Below are positions 63,169-64,000 of a stretch of DNA of 64,000 nt, piece by piece. The notes beneath the pieces are model-generated. The model was not told where the DNA came from, ran no database searches, and saw nothing but the letters and a program-made list of their open reading frames with translations. The stretch's first letter is position 1. Every line of letters begins with the position of its first letter. The position numbers were made by a program, and so were the translations under genes. Source of the DNA: Candidatus Segetimicrobium genomatis (GTDB lineage Bacteria > Sysuimicrobiota > Sysuimicrobiia > Sysuimicrobiales > Segetimicrobiaceae); contig VBAK01000107.1 in NCBI GenBank assembly GCA_005882275.1, positions 1 through 64,000 of the forward strand, read 5' to 3'.

Positions 63169-63689
63169 GCGTGGTGGACCGCCACCCGGTACGGATGGAC
63201 ATCCTGGAGATCATGAGCCACATACCCCACCGCTACCCCATGCTGCTCGTGGACCGCATCCTCGAGTTCGAGCCGGGCCGGCGGATCGTGGGGCTCAAGA
63301 ACGTTTCGGGCAACGAGCCGTACTTTGCCGGCCACTTTCCCGGCCATCCGGTGATGCCGGGGGTCATGATCATCGAGGCGATGGTGCAGGTCGGCGGGGT
63401 GCTGGCGTCGCTCCTTCCCGGCGCGGAGCGGAAGCTCGCCTATTTCGCGTCGATCGACCGGTGCCGGTTCCGCCGGCCGGTGAGGCCGGGGGATCAGCTG
63501 ATCACCGAAGTGGTGGTCATGCGCGTCCGGGACCGCGTGGGCAAGATGCAGGGGACGGGGCGCGTCGACGGCGAGGTCGTGGCGGACGGCGTCTTCACCT
63601 ACTCGATGGTGAGCCTCGAGGAGATGCACCAGGGCGTGATCGCGGGGCGGATCGTCAATTTGGAGGAGGCGCAGAATGACCCGGTCTGA
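63165..63689 (+). CDS. fabZ: 3-hydroxyacyl-ACP dehydratase FabZ
   Basis: Hot-dog fold enzyme that dehydrates beta-hydroxyacyl-ACP, competing with LpxA for the same substrate. 174 residues with IPHRYPMLLVDRILEFEPG, NEPYFAGHFPGHPVMPGVM holding the catalytic His, the Glu in IIEAMVQVGG, and CRFRRPVRPGDQL. ATG 63165 overlaps the lpxC stop and follows CAGGAGGG. About 25 C-terminal residues extend past the usual end and overlap the lpxA start by 14 bases. Confidence 0.95.
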   Translation: MSVVDRHPVRMDILEIMSHIPHRYPMLLVDRILEFEPGRRIVGLKNVSGNEPYFAGHFPGHPVMPGVMIIEAMVQVGGVLASLLPGAERKLAYFASIDRCRFRRPVRPGDQLITEVVVMRVRDRVGKMQGTGRVDGEVVADGVFTYSMVSLEEMHQGVIAGRIVNLEEAQNDPV

Positions 63690-64000
63690 GCGGGCCGCCC
63701 CGCGCGCGAGGACCGACCGGGAGGCCGCCCCCGCCGAACCGCGCGTCCACCCGGCGGCGTCCGTGGACCCGGGGGCCCGGCTCGGCCCGGGGGTGCGGGT
63801 CGAGCCCTACGCCGTGATCGAGAACCACACGACGATCGGGGCCGGGTCGTGGATCGGGCCGCACGCCGTGATCCGGGAATGGACCACGCTGGGGCAGGAC
63901 TGTCAGGTCCACCCCGGCGCCGTGCTCGGGGGCCCTCCACAGGATCGGCACTTCAAGGGTGAACGCAGTTTCCTCCGGATCGGCGATCGGGCGACGTTCC
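63676..64000 (+). CDS. lpxA: UDP-N-acetylglucosamine acyltransferase, 3' end cut by window
   Basis: First enzyme of lipid A synthesis. About 108 residues are visible, starting at ATG 63676 after GGAGGAGGCGCAGA, within the end of fabZ. A basic, Ala-rich N-terminal extension of about 22 residues precedes the beta-helix (RVHPAASVDPGARLGPGVRVEPYAVI). The AVLGGPPQDRHFKGE segment is the LpxA signature. The catalytic His lies beyond the window. Gene order lpxD-lpxC-fabZ-lpxA supports the call. Confidence 0.9.
   Translation, partial: MTRSERAAPRARTDREAAPAEPRVHPAASVDPGARLGPGVRVEPYAVIENHTTIGAGSWIGPHAVIREWTTLGQDCQVHPGAVLGGPPQDRHFKGERSFLRIGDRATF

Overview
The window is GC-rich, densely packed bacterial DNA with short intergenic gaps and many start/stop overlaps; about 50 protein genes and one tRNA can be supported. 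It looks like chromosome from a diderm bacterium outside the Proteobacteria. It carries a full outer-membrane and LPS set (BamA, OmpH/Skp-like chaperones, LpxD, LpxC, FabZ, LpxA, TamB-like, TolC). It also carries genes usual in Firmicutes, Actinobacteria and related Terrabacteria (Bacillus-type PurR next to IspE, LytR-CpsA-Psr protein, G5/3D protein, SpoIVB-type S55 proteases, GerMN-domain protein, SAM-I riboswitch). That mix fits uncultured diderm Terrabacteria such as Sysuimicrobiota (CSP1-3) or Armatimonadota relatives; this placement is inference from gene content, not from a marker tree.

Layout. 1-6.7 kb: end of a complex I operon (nuoL partial, nuoM, nuoN) running into a FixC-like ETF:quinone oxidoreductase and FixX ferredoxin, with a type IV prepilin gene between the last two. 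6.7-10.9 kb: lgt on the minus strand, a small unknown gene, then a promoter, SAM-I riboswitch and terminator controlling a threonine-synthase-like enzyme and a MoaD/ThiS-like sulfur carrier, then an NAD(P)-binding epimerase-like protein. 10.9-13.6 kb: ligA and a GerMN protein. 13.6-21.5 kb: a methylmalonyl-CoA pathway operon: a protein ending in an Hfq-like domain, carboxyltransferase, biotin carboxylase, biotin carrier, methylmalonyl-CoA mutase catalytic subunit, MeaB and epimerase. 21.5-27.8 kb: G5/3D protein, ksgA, LCP protein (minus), ispE, a nucleotidyltransferase, purR.

27.9-32.5 kb: tandem di-heme oxidoreductases, an OsmC-family gene with an in-frame TGA at its second cysteine followed by a hairpin (candidate selenoprotein), and metC. 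32.6-39.9 kb: TetR regulator and RND efflux system (membrane-fusion protein, HAE1 pump, TolC), then a RidA-family protein. 40.0-47.4 kb: tRNA-Gln, a PAS/GAF/HD-GYP protein, glmU, prs, a WecA/TagO-like transferase and UDP-GlcNAc 2-epimerase. 47.4-56.1 kb: a single-gene lipoyl-like barrel protein with its own promoter and terminator, two S55-domain proteins and a TamB-like giant. 56.1-64 kb: a sigma factor with a possible membrane partner, followed in line by bamA, three OmpH-like genes, lpxD, lpxC, fabZ and lpxA (cut by the window end).

The signals most worth a second look are the candidate selenocysteine OsmC with a bSECIS-like hairpin, the Hfq-like domain fused to a 400-residue protein, a dispersed family of 33-bp-based repeats that enters two coding sequences in frame and lies just upstream of ksgA and tRNA-Gln, and the SAM-riboswitch-controlled threonine-synthase-like/sulfur-carrier pair, which may make homocysteine rather than threonine.
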